In this document: positions 19,901 to 29,622 of the stretch, piece after piece
How positions within the stretch are numbered: position 1 is the first letter of the stretch
Layout: each line of letters begins with the position of its first letter
From: Lysobacterales bacterium
Lineage (GTDB): Bacteria > Pseudomonadota > Gammaproteobacteria > Xanthomonadales > Ahniellaceae
Assembly: GCA_016703225.1 (NCBI GenBank)
Contig: JADJCM010000002.1
Span: forward strand, 907,609 to 971,608
Direction: 5' to 3'
Length of the DNA: 64,000 nt
The notes under the pieces: model-generated
Database searches by the model: none
The model's input: only the letters and a program-made list of their open reading frames with translations
What the model was told of the DNA's origin: nothing
Program-made: the position numbers and the translations under genes

Positions 19901-20170
19901 ATGACCGATCCAGCGGCTGCCCCCGACGGGCACGGTGCAGCCGGGCACGCTCAGGAAGATCTCCTGCCAATTGCCGCCGCTGACATGGTCGTGTTCCCCG
20001 GACGTCAGGCAGCGTCCGTTTCCAGCGGCGACATCGATGGCCTCCCGCAGGCTGAGGTCTCCATCCTGCGAGTCGTTCCAGTCGCGGGTCGAGACCTCGA
20101 AGTCAGCTGCGTGCGTGCCAACCAGCACGGAAGCCAGGACAAGGCCGGCGAGGGCGCGGGTACAGGCCAT
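16862..20170 (-). CDS. Large secreted beta-helix protein with DGFE tail
   Basis: 1102 residues from the ATG at 20170, which begins a signal peptide (ALAGLVLASVLVGTHA); an ATG 30 bases upstream is less likely. Nearly the whole protein is short repeats rich in Asn, Gly and Asp (N-x-I-x-x-N-x-I/V-G type), the pattern of a right-handed parallel beta-helix like pectate-lyase-fold or polymorphic surface proteins. Near the end comes RLFEDGFED, related to the tails of the other secreted proteins in this window, but here followed by 26 more residues. No catalytic residues are evident. Probably cell-surface or extracellular. It stands alone and inverted inside a housekeeping block. Confidence 0.88.
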   Translation of the reverse strand: MACTRALAGLVLASVLVGTHAADFEVSTRDWNDSQDGDLSLREAIDVAAGNGRCLTSGEHDHVSGGNWQEIFLSVPGCTVPVGGSRWIGHPALPDNFGDGVADLIKFNNFSGSNILNPAGTLILDSLDTLDGRRPDGVLVVIDGNNAARHGISTEIDNCVECYESNITFRNIVVEDVNGDCFNLGASNSITLEHVVARSCNTGIAVYTSFTGNQPEGFRLRGNGYGRSEVVNNRGDGVYILGNGSTPATNFLITSTLVADNTGTGIHVINVPDVAIGLNDASDGVEVSGHGGDPGILFEGANTAGGRVVGSLVFNNGKGIQLGGGAQQITIGSASDVAQANRIALNGAEGVYLTGATTHANSIEGNLIGALAVGDASSGNGFDGVLINLGAYGNFVHDNVIVDNGAGADANYGWGVQIQDAGSNANEIADNRIGVHANGAAAGNRLGGIRVRYDAAANLIGTAASDAAQHVSGNGGPGIVIDGEGADANLIRRNDIGFTPAGAALGNGADGIVVSGGADNTEIGGSGNQRNRIGSNSGDGIDISNDASDGSKVLGNVIGLSAYNGVARGNAQHGVRIGDGDGGTVQSNLVSGNGWDGIQLAGSASGWQVLGNEVGTDGDPFAPDRIANGFSGLALLSGAINNQIGTVASPNLIVGTGDGIFIADSGTTGNVIEGNNLGTGWGLAPGIAVGNDGRGIHVLASAHGNTLRGNAIGASGFAGIEVAGANNTLIIGNLVGRTRNGYYFGNARGIRVSNASGTQIGGTTVADRNLVISNPTYGIGLLPGTSGTTIRNNHVGVDSDGGTARANGNYGIVLENADNNSLVGNLVSGNNGIGIHLYAGASGNLVASNRIGTTAGASASLGNSGQGATVSGLGSDGNEFFANIVAYNGLEGVLVQNGSIGNSIGAPDDGNQIYGNGGDGIAIRDGSGHRIEGNDLFANDEDEIDLGNDGPTPNDPGDTDTGPNDLQNYPNLVSTYTNISQNLTQVTVSLDSLPLRDYRVTVYGDTDCEQNGRGSGTALLMLSVQTNAAGIGQGTWLGPAITLPRFSASVRDLANGNSSEIGPCFSNVVRLFEDGFEDPFPNRAPVTGNQGETGEYSLHPPM

Positions 20171-20283
20171 GATCGAATTCCTGCGGGAGCGACGGAGCAC
20201 ATTCTGCGCCGATCGCTCGTGACTGCAAGCGGTGCCGCTCCAGGCCTATACTGCGACCGCGGCAAGCCGTCGCGCGAAAGGGA

Positions 20284-20861
20284 ATGTCCGACTTGAACAC
20301 CACCTCGAAGGCCAGGCCGAAGGCGAAAACAAGCGCGCGCAAGGCGCCCGCGAAGAAGGCCGCGAGCGGCGCGCGCAAGGCGCCATCGAAGAAGAAGGCG
20401 GCAGCGAAGAAGCCGGCGAAGAAGGCAGCGGTCAGGAAGGTTGCGGTACCGCGCAAACCGTCGGCGAAGCCGGAGGTGGCGGTGACCGCACCGTTACCCG
20501 CGGCGCTGGCGAAGGAAACGGCGCTATTGCGGCGGCAGGTGGTGGCAGCGCTCGAGGAGCTGAAGGCGAAGGATGTGAGCGAGATCGACATCCGCGCCAA
20601 GGCGTCGTTCGCGGACTTGTTGTTCGTCGCCAGCGGCACTCGACGCGGCACGTCAAGTCGATTGCCGACGAGGTCGTCAAGTTCGTCAAGAAGGCGGGCA
20701 TGATGCCGCTCGGCATCGAGGGCGAAAAGGAAGCAGAGTGGGTGCTGGTCGATCTCGGCGATATCGTCGTGCACGTGATGTTGCCGCGCATCCGCGAGTT
20801 CTACGGCCTGGAGCGGCTGTGGAGCGTCGGTGGCGACGAAGGCTTCGACGCACCGCCCTGA
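20284..20861 (+). CDS. rsfS: Ribosome silencing factor, basic N-terminal extension, frameshifted
   Basis: RsfS binds ribosomal protein uL14 and blocks subunit joining in starvation. The core reads ALEELKAKDVSEIDI then DLLFVASGT in one frame and, after a one-base loss near 20640, TRHVKSIADEVV to IVVHVMLP and FYGLERLWS in another. Corrected length is about 192 residues. Normal RsfS is about 105-130; the excess is a Lys/Ala/Pro-rich N-terminus (KKAAAKKPAKKAA type) resembling histone H1-like bacterial tails. The frameshift would remove most of the domain, and the gene is widely conserved, so a missing base in the sequence is the simplest explanation. rlmH starts two bases after the stop. Confidence 0.88.
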
Positions 20862-20863
20862 GC

Positions 20864-21334
20864 ATGCGCATCCGCCTGCTGACGATCAGCGAGCGCCAGC
20901 CGGCCTGGATCAACGACGGCTTCGCCGAATACGCCAGGCGCCTGCCGAAGCACCTGGCGCCGGAGCTGGTCGAGCTGCCGCTCGCCAAACGCGGCAAATC
21001 GGGCGATGCGGCGAAGTACAAGGAGGAAGAGTCGCAACGCCTGCTCGCCGCAGGCGGGCGCGACGTGCAACTGATTGCACTCGACGAGCGCGGTGCTGCC
21101 TGGACCAGCGTGCAGCTGGCCGAACAGATGCGACGCTGGACGCTGGACGGGCGCGACGTCGCGCTCGCCATCGGCGGCCCCGACGGGCACGCCGCGGCGC
21201 TGCTCGAACGCGCCACGGCGCGCTGGTCGCTGTCGCCGCTCACGCTGCCGCACGGCATCGTGCGCGTGCTCGTCGCCGAACAGATCTACCGCGCCCATTC
21301 GATCCTCGAAGGGCATCCCTATCACCGCGCCTGA
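20864..21334 (+). CDS. rlmH: 23S rRNA (pseudouridine1915-N3)-methyltransferase
   Basis: 156 residues, the family norm. A SPOUT-class enzyme that methylates pseudouridine 1915 in helix 69 of 23S rRNA. The SAM knot is visible (AIGGPDGH and LPHGIVRVLVAEQIYRA), and the C-terminus HPYHRA is highly conserved. It is placed directly after rsfS and eleven bases before maf, the usual order. Confidence 0.97.
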   Translation: MRIRLLTISERQPAWINDGFAEYARRLPKHLAPELVELPLAKRGKSGDAAKYKEEESQRLLAAGGRDVQLIALDERGAAWTSVQLAEQMRRWTLDGRDVALAIGGPDGHAAALLERATARWSLSPLTLPHGIVRVLVAEQIYRAHSILEGHPYHRA

Positions 21335-21344
21335 GCCCAAACCG

Positions 21345-21917
21345 ATGCCCCTGTTCCTCGCTTCCCAGTCGCCGCGGCGGCGCGAGTTGTTGACCCAGAT
21401 CGGGGTGGTGTTCGAGCCGCTCGATGTCGCGGTGGACGAGACGCCGGCGGCAGACGAGCCGGCGCTGGACTATGTACGTCGGGTGGCCCGCGAGAAAGCC
21501 GGAGCCGGGTTGCTGCAGGTGTCGGCGGTGGCCGGGGCGCTGGTGCTCGGTGCCGATACTGAAGTGGTGCTCGATGGTGCGGTATTCGGCAAGCCGCGAG
21601 ACGCAGCGGACGCAACGCGCATGCTGCGCCTGTTGTCCGGGCGGCGGCACCAGGTGATTTCGGCGGTGGCGGTGGTCAGTGCCGGGCGCGAAGACGAAGC
21701 GGTGGCGATCTCCGAGGTCACGTTCGCAGCGCTCGACGAAGCCGCCATTGGCGCCTACGTAGAGAGCGGCGAGCCGTTCGGCAAGGCCGGCGGCTATGCG
21801 ATCCAGGGACGCGGCGCGACGCTGGTGGCGCATTTGTCCGGCAGCTACTCCGGGGTGATGGGCCTGCCGCTGTTCGAAACTGCCGCATTGCTGCGTGGCT
21901 TCGGATTCGCGTTGTAA
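21345..21917 (+). CDS. maf: Maf-family nucleotide pyrophosphatase
   Basis: 190 residues. Maf proteins hydrolyse dTTP, UTP or modified nucleoside triphosphates to monophosphates. The N-terminal signature LASQSPRRRELL, the Asp/Glu pair (GADTEVVLDG), GKPRD and YAIQGRG are all present. It is followed by rng after about 100 bases, in the maf-rng order common in Proteobacteria. Confidence 0.95.
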   Translation: MPLFLASQSPRRRELLTQIGVVFEPLDVAVDETPAADEPALDYVRRVAREKAGAGLLQVSAVAGALVLGADTEVVLDGAVFGKPRDAADATRMLRLLSGRRHQVISAVAVVSAGREDEAVAISEVTFAALDEAAIGAYVESGEPFGKAGGYAIQGRGATLVAHLSGSYSGVMGLPLFETAALLRGFGFAL

Positions 21918-22018
21918 GAAATTCGTGAGTCGCGTTTGTTTGCGGCGCACGCGATTGCGGACTATCGCGGTTCATCGCTCCCGGGCTATAAAGCAGCAAA
22001 GCAGAATGGAAGAACCGC

Positions 22019-23488
<1,470 letters not shown>

Positions 23489-23522
23489 ACACGCTGCGCG
23501 CCGAACGCCGGGTTCCGGGCGG

Positions 23523-26500
23523 ATGAACGCCGACCGCGCGCGTCGCCGCCGCATCCGCCGCCGCGTGCTGTTCACGGTCGGCGGGCTGCTGATCCTGGCG
23601 GCGACCCTGGTCGGTGGCATGAGCCTGATGTTCCCGTGGCTGCTGGCGCACCCCGAGCGCGTGCAGGTGTTTCTGTCCGAGCGGCTGCAGCGGCCGGTCA
23701 GCTTCGCCCGCCTGGACGGCGAATGGTTGCCCGGTGGGCCGCTGTTCCGGCTCGACGCGCTGCGCATCGGTGGCGACGCCGGGCATCCGGCGCTGGAGCT
23801 GGAGCGCGCCGAGCTGGTCATCGATTTCTACGCGCCATTCAAGCGCGGCGTGTCCTGGCATGAACTGCGCATCATCGGCCTCGACATCGACGCCGAACGC
23901 GATGCCGAAGGCCACTTCCGCATCGTGCAATGGCGCGGCTCCGCCGATGCCATGGGCGATCCACTCGATGCCTTGCGCTCGCTCGGCGCGTTTCGCATCA
24001 GTCGTTCGTCGCTCGCCCTGCACGATGTCGGCAGCGGCAGTCGTCTGCACTTCAGCGACATCGACGTCGCCGTTGGCAAGCGCGTTGGTGGTCAACGTAT
24101 CCTCGGCAGCGTGCGTCTGGGGGCCGATGCCGACCTCGGCGTGCGCTGCGATCTGGCCGCAGACTTCCATTCCGGACGCTGCTACGCACAAGCGCGGGAC
24201 CTGCCGGTTGCGGCGGCGCTCGGTGAATTGAGCATCGGCGGGATTGCTTTCGCCGGCGGCAGCGCCGATGTCTCGATGTGGCTGAACCTGCAGCAGGGCG
24301 AAGTCGCCGAGGCGCGTATCGAATTGGCGGCCGACGAGCTGGCCTTGCGCGGTCTGAACGCGGTTCGGCTTGCGAACGGGGCTGAGATCGAAGCGCGCTA
24401 CAGCCCGGACCGCACCCACCTCTCGCTGCACTGGACCCGCGACGCCGAGCGCGAACAGCTGGCGGTGCTCGAAGGACCGGATCTGGCGTACGGACGAGCC
24501 GGCGCGCAGCAAACTCGAGTTCACGCGCGAGCGTGCCAGCGGTGCGTGGTCTCTGGATGTCGAGCAGTTGGCGCTGGAGCGCTTGATGCCGTGGCTGAGC
24601 CTGAGCAGCCTGGCGTCGCCAGGCGCCGCCGGCTGGCTGTTCGAAGCGGCGCCGAGCGGACATCTGCGCGGTTTGCGCATGAGCGGGCGCGGCGGCGATA
24701 TCGCCTCGATCAGCGGCGCGCTGCAGGGCTTGTCGCTGCAGTCGACGCGACACAGTCCGCGCCTGACCGGAATCGATGCGCGCATCCACGGCGACGCCGA
24801 CGCGGTGGCGCTGCGCATCGAGCCGGTCGAGACCGTGATCGACTTCCCCGGCATGTTTCCGGCGCCGTTCCCGGTGCTGATTGAACGCGCGCAACTGGTG
24901 CTCAGTCGTGACGGCGATGCGGTGCGCGTGGAGTTCCCCGAGCTGGCATTGCAGGGCGAAGACTTCGGGCTCGACGGCTGGCTGGCGTTGGCGTTCGAAA
25001 GCGGAGGGCGGCGTCCATTCATCGAGGGAGCGGTCAACGTGCGCGACAGTGCTGTGGTCGCGGCCAAGGCGTTCTGGCCGATCGCGGTGATGCCGCAGGG
25101 CACGCGCAGCTGGCTGGACGACGCGCTGGTTTCCGGGCGCATCACACGTGGCGTCGCCAGCATCCGCGGCGACCTTGACGACTGGCCCTTCCATCACGAC
25201 GAAGGCCGCTTCTTGGCCGACGCCGAGATCGTCGATCTGGTGCTCGACTACCACCGGGACTGGCCGCGCGGGGAGGTGCGCCGCACCGAAGCGCGCTTCC
25301 GCAATGGCGGCATGCGCGCCACCGCGCGCGACGGCCGCGTGCTTGGCGTTGCCGTGCGCACGGTCGAGGCCGACCTGCCGAGCTTCCGTGACCCGGTGCT
25401 GCGCATTGCCGGGAGCGGCGGCGGCGCGGGCGCCGCCCTGCTCGAATTCCTGCGCGCCACGCCCTTGAACCAGCACTATCGCGACGAGTTGCTGGCGTTG
25501 AAGATCGGTGGCAGCGGCATCGCCGATTTCAACTTGACCCTGCCGTTGGCGGCGCGGCTCGGCGAGCCCGAGGTCGGCGGCAGCGTGGTGCTGCAGGATG
25601 CCGATCTGGTCGACGCCCGCTGGGGCTTGAAGTTCGATCGTGCCAGCGGCGCAATCCGCTATTCGCGGCAGGGATTCTCGGCGGACGCGCTCGATGTGCT
25701 GGTCGATGGCGACGCTGCGAAGTTCAGTATCGCGGTCGGACAGTTCGTGGCCGACCCGGAGAACCAGGTCGAGGCGAGCCTGCGTGGCCGCATGCAGGCA
25801 TCAGCCGCGATGAGCTCGTTTCATGCGCTCGACCCGTACTGGAACCGCATGCCGGGACGCGCGCACTTCGACCTGGCGCTGGCGGTGCCGCGCGCCGCCG
25901 GCCCGGAACGGCCGCCGTTGTCGACGCTGACCCTGATCTCCGACTTGCGCGGCATCGCGCTCGATCTGCCGGCGCCACTCGGCAAGGACGCCGAGTCGCC
26001 GCTGCCCTTGCGCATGGTGGTGCAGTTGCCGGTGGCCGGCAACGAACTCGACGTGCAGCTCGGGGCGATGGCGCGGTTCAGGGCGCGCATCGAATCGGAA
26101 CAGCAGCCATTTGCAGGCCATCTTGCGCTTGGCGGCGAATTGGCGGCGTTGCCGTCGCGGCCGGGGCTGCGCATCAGCGGCACTGCGCCGAGCATCGATC
26201 TCGGCGGCTGGAGCGCCTTCGGTACCGGCAGCGAATCCGGCATGGAGCTCTCGGTCGATCTCAGCACCAGCGAACTCGACGTGATGGGGCGAGCGTTTCC
26301 GGATACGTCGCTGCGCATCGAGCGCGATGCGCGCCTGACCCGCGTCGATCTCGATGGCGCCGGCATCGTCGGCAATTTCGAAGTGCCGCGCGCCGAACTG
26401 GGCACCCGCGGCCTGACCCTGCAGTTCGAGAAATTGCACTGGCCCGAAGCGCACGCCCAGGAGCGCCAACGCGCGACCCGCCCGGCCGATCCGGCGCAGT

Positions 26501-27367
26501 TGCCGCCGCTGCACATCTGGGTGCGCGACCTCAAGCTCGGCAACGCCAGCTTCGGCGAAGCGCGCATCGAGACCCAGCCGATGCTCGACGGCCTGCGCAT
26601 CGAACAGTTCGATGCGCGCTCGCCGACGCTGACCATGCGCGCCAGCGGCGAATGGAAGTTGGTCGATGGCGATGAACGCAGCATGCTCGACATCACGCTC
26701 AGCTCAGAGAGCCTCGGCGACATGCTCGGCTCGCTCGGATACGCGGGCGTGATCGACGGTGGCCAGACGGTCGCGCACGTGCGTGGCAGCTGGGCGGGTT
26801 CGCCGGCGCTGTTCGGACTCGACCGCATCGACGGTGAACTGTCCGGCGAGGTCGGCGAAGGCCGCATCCTCAACGTCGATCCGGGCGCCGGACGCATCTT
26901 CGGCCTGGTCAATTTCAGCGCCATCCCGCGTCGACTCTCGCTCGACTTCCGCGATTTTTTCCAGAGCGGCATGGCCTTCGACAGCATCCGCGGCAGCTTC
27001 ACCCTCAGCGATGGCAGTGCGTACACCGCCAATCTGCTGATCAAGGGACCTGCGGCCGACATCCGCGTCAGCGGCCGCACCGGACTGCGCGACAAGGACT
27101 ACGAGCAGGAGATGGAAGTTACGCCGAAGCTGCGCGGCGCGTTGCCGATCGTCGGCGCCGTCGCGGGCGGCCCGGTCGGGGCGGTGGTTGGCGTGCTGGC
27201 GCAGGAAGTCATGCGCAAGCCGATCGACGAGGTCATCTCCACCCGCTACCGCGTCCGCGGCACCTGGGACAAGCCCGACATCACCCTCATCGGCAAGAGT
27301 TCACCCCGCGAGCGTGCCCGCGTGTCTGTCGCCACCGCACCGGCCCACGCCGCCGGCGGAATACCCC
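23523..27367 (+). CDS. yhdP: YhdP/AsmA-like envelope protein, frameshifted, 3' end unresolved
   Basis: About 1280 codons once a one-base excess near 24500 is corrected; the frame moves by +1 between LAVLEGPDLAY and ARSKLEFTRERAS. One N-terminal transmembrane helix (FTVGGLLILAATLVGG) anchors a very long periplasmic beta-rich repeat domain, as in AsmA-like lipid-bridge proteins that move phospholipids to the outer membrane. The C-terminal core (GRIFGLVNFSAIPRRL and VRGTWDKPDITLIG) is typical. Beyond it the sequence enters a G tract and no stop occurs before the next gene in that frame, so the end is set at the tract. It follows rng as in relatives. The breaks are probably sequence errors. Confidence 0.9.
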
Positions 27368-27452
27368 GGGGGGGGGGGGGGGGGGGAACGGGCTGCGAAT
27401 CGCGAGCAGGGGCAGCCGGTCCCGAAGGGGGCCGGGGGGGGGGGGGGGGGGG
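27368..27452. repeat. Two 19-base poly-G tracts
   Basis: G19 at 27368-27386 and G19 at 27434-27452, 47 bases apart. They abolish the reading frame between yhdP and gcdH and make the two genes appear fused. Either assembly or base-calling artefact, or a true hypervariable, quadruplex-capable sequence. Confidence 0.9.
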
Positions 27453-27463
27453 CGGGTGTTGGC

Positions 27464-27492
27464 GTGACCGGGCTTGGGTGGCTGACTACAAT
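27464..27492 (+). promoter_or_regulatory. Possible sigma70 promoter of gcdH
   Basis: TACAAT at 27487-27492 with GTGACC at 27464-27469, spacing 17. It ends 33 bases before the gcdH ATG. Pattern match only. Confidence 0.35.
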
Positions 27493-27525
27493 GCCCGTCC
27501 TTTTTTCGCTGCCGGATGCGCTGCC

Positions 27526-28689
27526 ATGGCCCTGAATCCCTACGACCTGTTCGACATCCGTTCGCTGCTGACCGAGGAAGAGCGCGCGGTGCAGGATGCG
27601 GTCGCGCGGTTCACCGACGAGCGCGTGATCCCGATCATCGGCGACTGCTTCGACAAGGGCGAATTCCCGCAGCACCTGGTTGCGGAAATGGCCGAGATGG
27701 GCCTGCTCGGGTCTTCGCTGCCGAGCGAATACGGATGCGCCGGTATGAACGGCGTCAGCTACGGACTGATCTGCCAGGAACTCGAACGCGGCGATTCCGG
27801 TATCCGCAGCTTTGCCTCGGTGCAGAGTTCGCTGTGCATGTATCCGATCTACGCCTACGGCTCGGAAGATCAGCGCCGCAAGTGGCTGCCGCCGATGGCG
27901 CGCGGTGAGGTGATCGGCTGCTTCGGCCTGACCGAACCGCATGGCGGTTCCGACCCGGCGAACATGAAGACGCACGCCAAGCGTGACGGCGGCGACTGGC
28001 TGATCAACGGCGCCAAGATGTGGATCACCAACGGCAACCTCGCCAACATCGCGATCGTCTGGGCGCAGACCGAGGACGGCATCAACGGCTTCATTCTGGA
28101 GAAGGGCATGCCCGGGTTCACGGCCCAGGTCGTGCATCGCAAGATGTCGCTGCGGGCCTCGGTCACCTCGGCGCTGTTCTTCGACAACGTGCGCGTGCCG
28201 GAAGCGAACCGCCTGCCGAACGTGCGCGGCCTGAAGGGACCACTCGGCTGCCTGACGCAGGCGCGCTATGGCATCACCTGGGGTCCGATCGGCGCCGCCA
28301 TCGACTGCCTGCACACCGCCAACGAGTACGCCAAGTCGCGCATCCTGTTCGGCAAGCCGATCGCCTCGACCCAGGCGGTGCAGCTGAAGCTCGCCGACAT
28401 GGCGCGGCGCATCACGCTGGCGCAACTGCTGTCGCTGCAGCTCGGCCGGCTCAAGGACCAGGGCACGATGCAGCCGACCCAGGTTTCTCTGGCGAAGTGG
28501 AACAACGTGCGCATGGCGCTCGACATCGCGCGCGAGGCCCGCGACATCCTCGGCGGTGCCGGCATCACCACCGAATACAGCCCGATCCGCCACGCCCTGA
28601 ACCTGGAATCGGTGATCACCTACGAGGGCACCGAAACCGTGCACCAACTCGTGGTCGGCCGCGAACTGACCGGGATCAACGCGTTTTGA
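27526..28689 (+). CDS. gcdH: Glutaryl-CoA dehydrogenase
   Basis: 387 residues from the ATG at 27526. FAD enzyme that oxidises and decarboxylates glutaryl-CoA to crotonyl-CoA in lysine and tryptophan breakdown. Diagnostic stretches of this acyl-CoA dehydrogenase subgroup are present: RSFASVQSSLCMYPIYAYGS, IGCFGLTEPHGGSDP, NVRGLKGPLGCLTQARYGI and LGGAGITTEYSPIRH. The catalytic Glu is in TYEGTETVHQL (about 367). The frame is open upstream into yhdP only because of the G tracts; the start is set by homology. No other genes of the pathway are nearby. Confidence 0.95.
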   Translation: MALNPYDLFDIRSLLTEEERAVQDAVARFTDERVIPIIGDCFDKGEFPQHLVAEMAEMGLLGSSLPSEYGCAGMNGVSYGLICQELERGDSGIRSFASVQSSLCMYPIYAYGSEDQRRKWLPPMARGEVIGCFGLTEPHGGSDPANMKTHAKRDGGDWLINGAKMWITNGNLANIAIVWAQTEDGINGFILEKGMPGFTAQVVHRKMSLRASVTSALFFDNVRVPEANRLPNVRGLKGPLGCLTQARYGITWGPIGAAIDCLHTANEYAKSRILFGKPIASTQAVQLKLADMARRITLAQLLSLQLGRLKDQGTMQPTQVSLAKWNNVRMALDIAREARDILGGAGITTEYSPIRHALNLESVITYEGTETVHQLVVGRELTGINAF

Positions 28690-28721
28690 CGCAGCGCCCC
28701 GCGCCAGGTCTCGAAGCCGAC

Positions 28722-29228
28722 ATGGTCGTGATCGCGCAGGCGCTCACGACGGCCGGCATCGATCATGCGCTGATCGGTGGATTGGCCGTGCTGGTTCGAG
28801 GCAAGTCGAGGGTCACCTTCGATATCGATTTCCTGGTCGCTGCGCAGCGCCGCGAGGCTTTTGTCGACATCCTGCGCCAACTCGGATTCGAGCCGTTCCA
28901 CGAGGCTTCCGCCTTCGGAAACTACATGCGTGAGGACGGGCGTCGCGTCGACGCGTTGTATGCACGCTCAGCGCTCGGACAAGGAATGCTCGAACGAGCC
29001 TGCAAGGAATCATTGGGCGATGTCGCGCTGTCCGTCATCGCCGCGGAAGACTTGATTGGCCTCAAGCTGCAGGCGCTGGCCAACGACCCCAGTCGATACC
29101 GCGACTGGGGCGACATCCGCGGCATCCTTGACTTGCGCCGCGACGAGATCAATATGCAACGCGTGCGTGACTACTTCGGCCTTTTCGGTTTCCATGAAGA
29201 ACTCGAACGACTCCTCGCCCATCAGTGA
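28722..29228 (+). CDS. Nucleotidyltransferase-fold protein (AbiEii/DUF6036-like)
   Basis: 168 residues from the ATG at 28722; a TTG at 28686 overlapping the gcdH stop is an alternative. The N-terminal half has the minimal nucleotidyltransferase pattern: GG in LIGGLAVL, then TFDIDFLV with the D-x-D metal pair, then a short strand ending RRVDALY. Proteins of this shape occur as type IV toxin-antitoxin or orphan nucleotidyltransferases. A small gene overlaps its end by 35 bases. Whether the pair is a toxin-antitoxin system is not shown by sequence alone. Confidence 0.7.
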   Translation: MVVIAQALTTAGIDHALIGGLAVLVRGKSRVTFDIDFLVAAQRREAFVDILRQLGFEPFHEASAFGNYMREDGRRVDALYARSALGQGMLERACKESLGDVALSVIAAEDLIGLKLQALANDPSRYRDWGDIRGILDLRRDEINMQRVRDYFGLFGFHEELERLLAHQ

Positions 29229-29442
29229 AGCGGAAAAGCGGCAGTGGCTGGCCTGGGCCGCCGAACTCAAGCCGGCATTTGCCGTGGCCGAGCCGCAGCT
29301 GCTCGAGTACGAGCGCAACTTGAGCATCGAACAACGCTTCGCCCTGCTTGCGCAGACGATTCGCTTCGCTGAAGCCGCAGGCACGCCGCCGCTGGCCGAC
29401 TTGCACCGGCCCTGGACGCACGCGAATCGCTTCCTGACCTGA
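29194..29442 (+). CDS. Small protein overlapping the nucleotidyltransferase gene
   Basis: 82 residues from the ATG at 29194, inside the last 35 bases of the preceding gene and in another frame. The sequence is charged and helical (EAEKRQWLAWAAEL, LLEYERNLSIEQRFALL) and ends with a Pro/His-containing stretch, with no signal or membrane segment. Codon use fits the host. I do not recognise a family. The overlap suggests coupled expression, and the protein may be the partner of the nucleotidyltransferase. Confidence 0.6.
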   Translation: MKNSNDSSPISEAEKRQWLAWAAELKPAFAVAEPQLLEYERNLSIEQRFALLAQTIRFAEAAGTPPLADLHRPWTHANRFLT

Positions 29443-29622
29443 CCGACTCGCGTCCTGTTCGGATCGAGTCGCCGGAGTCGCCGCGTTCTTCCCGCGGTAA
29501 CGAGTGCCAACTTACTTGCAGCGGGGGGCGAGCGCGAAGGTCGCCGTGGTGGTCCATGGCGCGGTTTTGCGCTGCTCGATTCTGCGGGCCTCGGTGAAGG
29601 GGACCGCGAACTCGCCAGATTC
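29443..29622. other. Gap with an open tail after the DHH stop
   Basis: No independent gene is seen. On the minus strand the frame of the DHH gene stays open for 36 codons after its TGA (29623-29625) to a TAA at 29512-29514, with normal-looking composition (EFAVPFTEARRIEQRK). An imperfect inverted repeat (GACTCG...CGAGTC) lies near 29444-29470. Confidence 0.45.

Noticed and set aside
21955..21992. Promoter TTGCGG ... TATAAA upstream of rng
   Set aside because: Spacing is 26 bases and no -35 match exists at 17 bases.
24370..28689. One long open frame joining YhdP to glutaryl-CoA dehydrogenase
   Set aside because: The join is only through two G tracts coding for poly-Gly; both proteins are complete families with their own ends, and gcdH has its own start.
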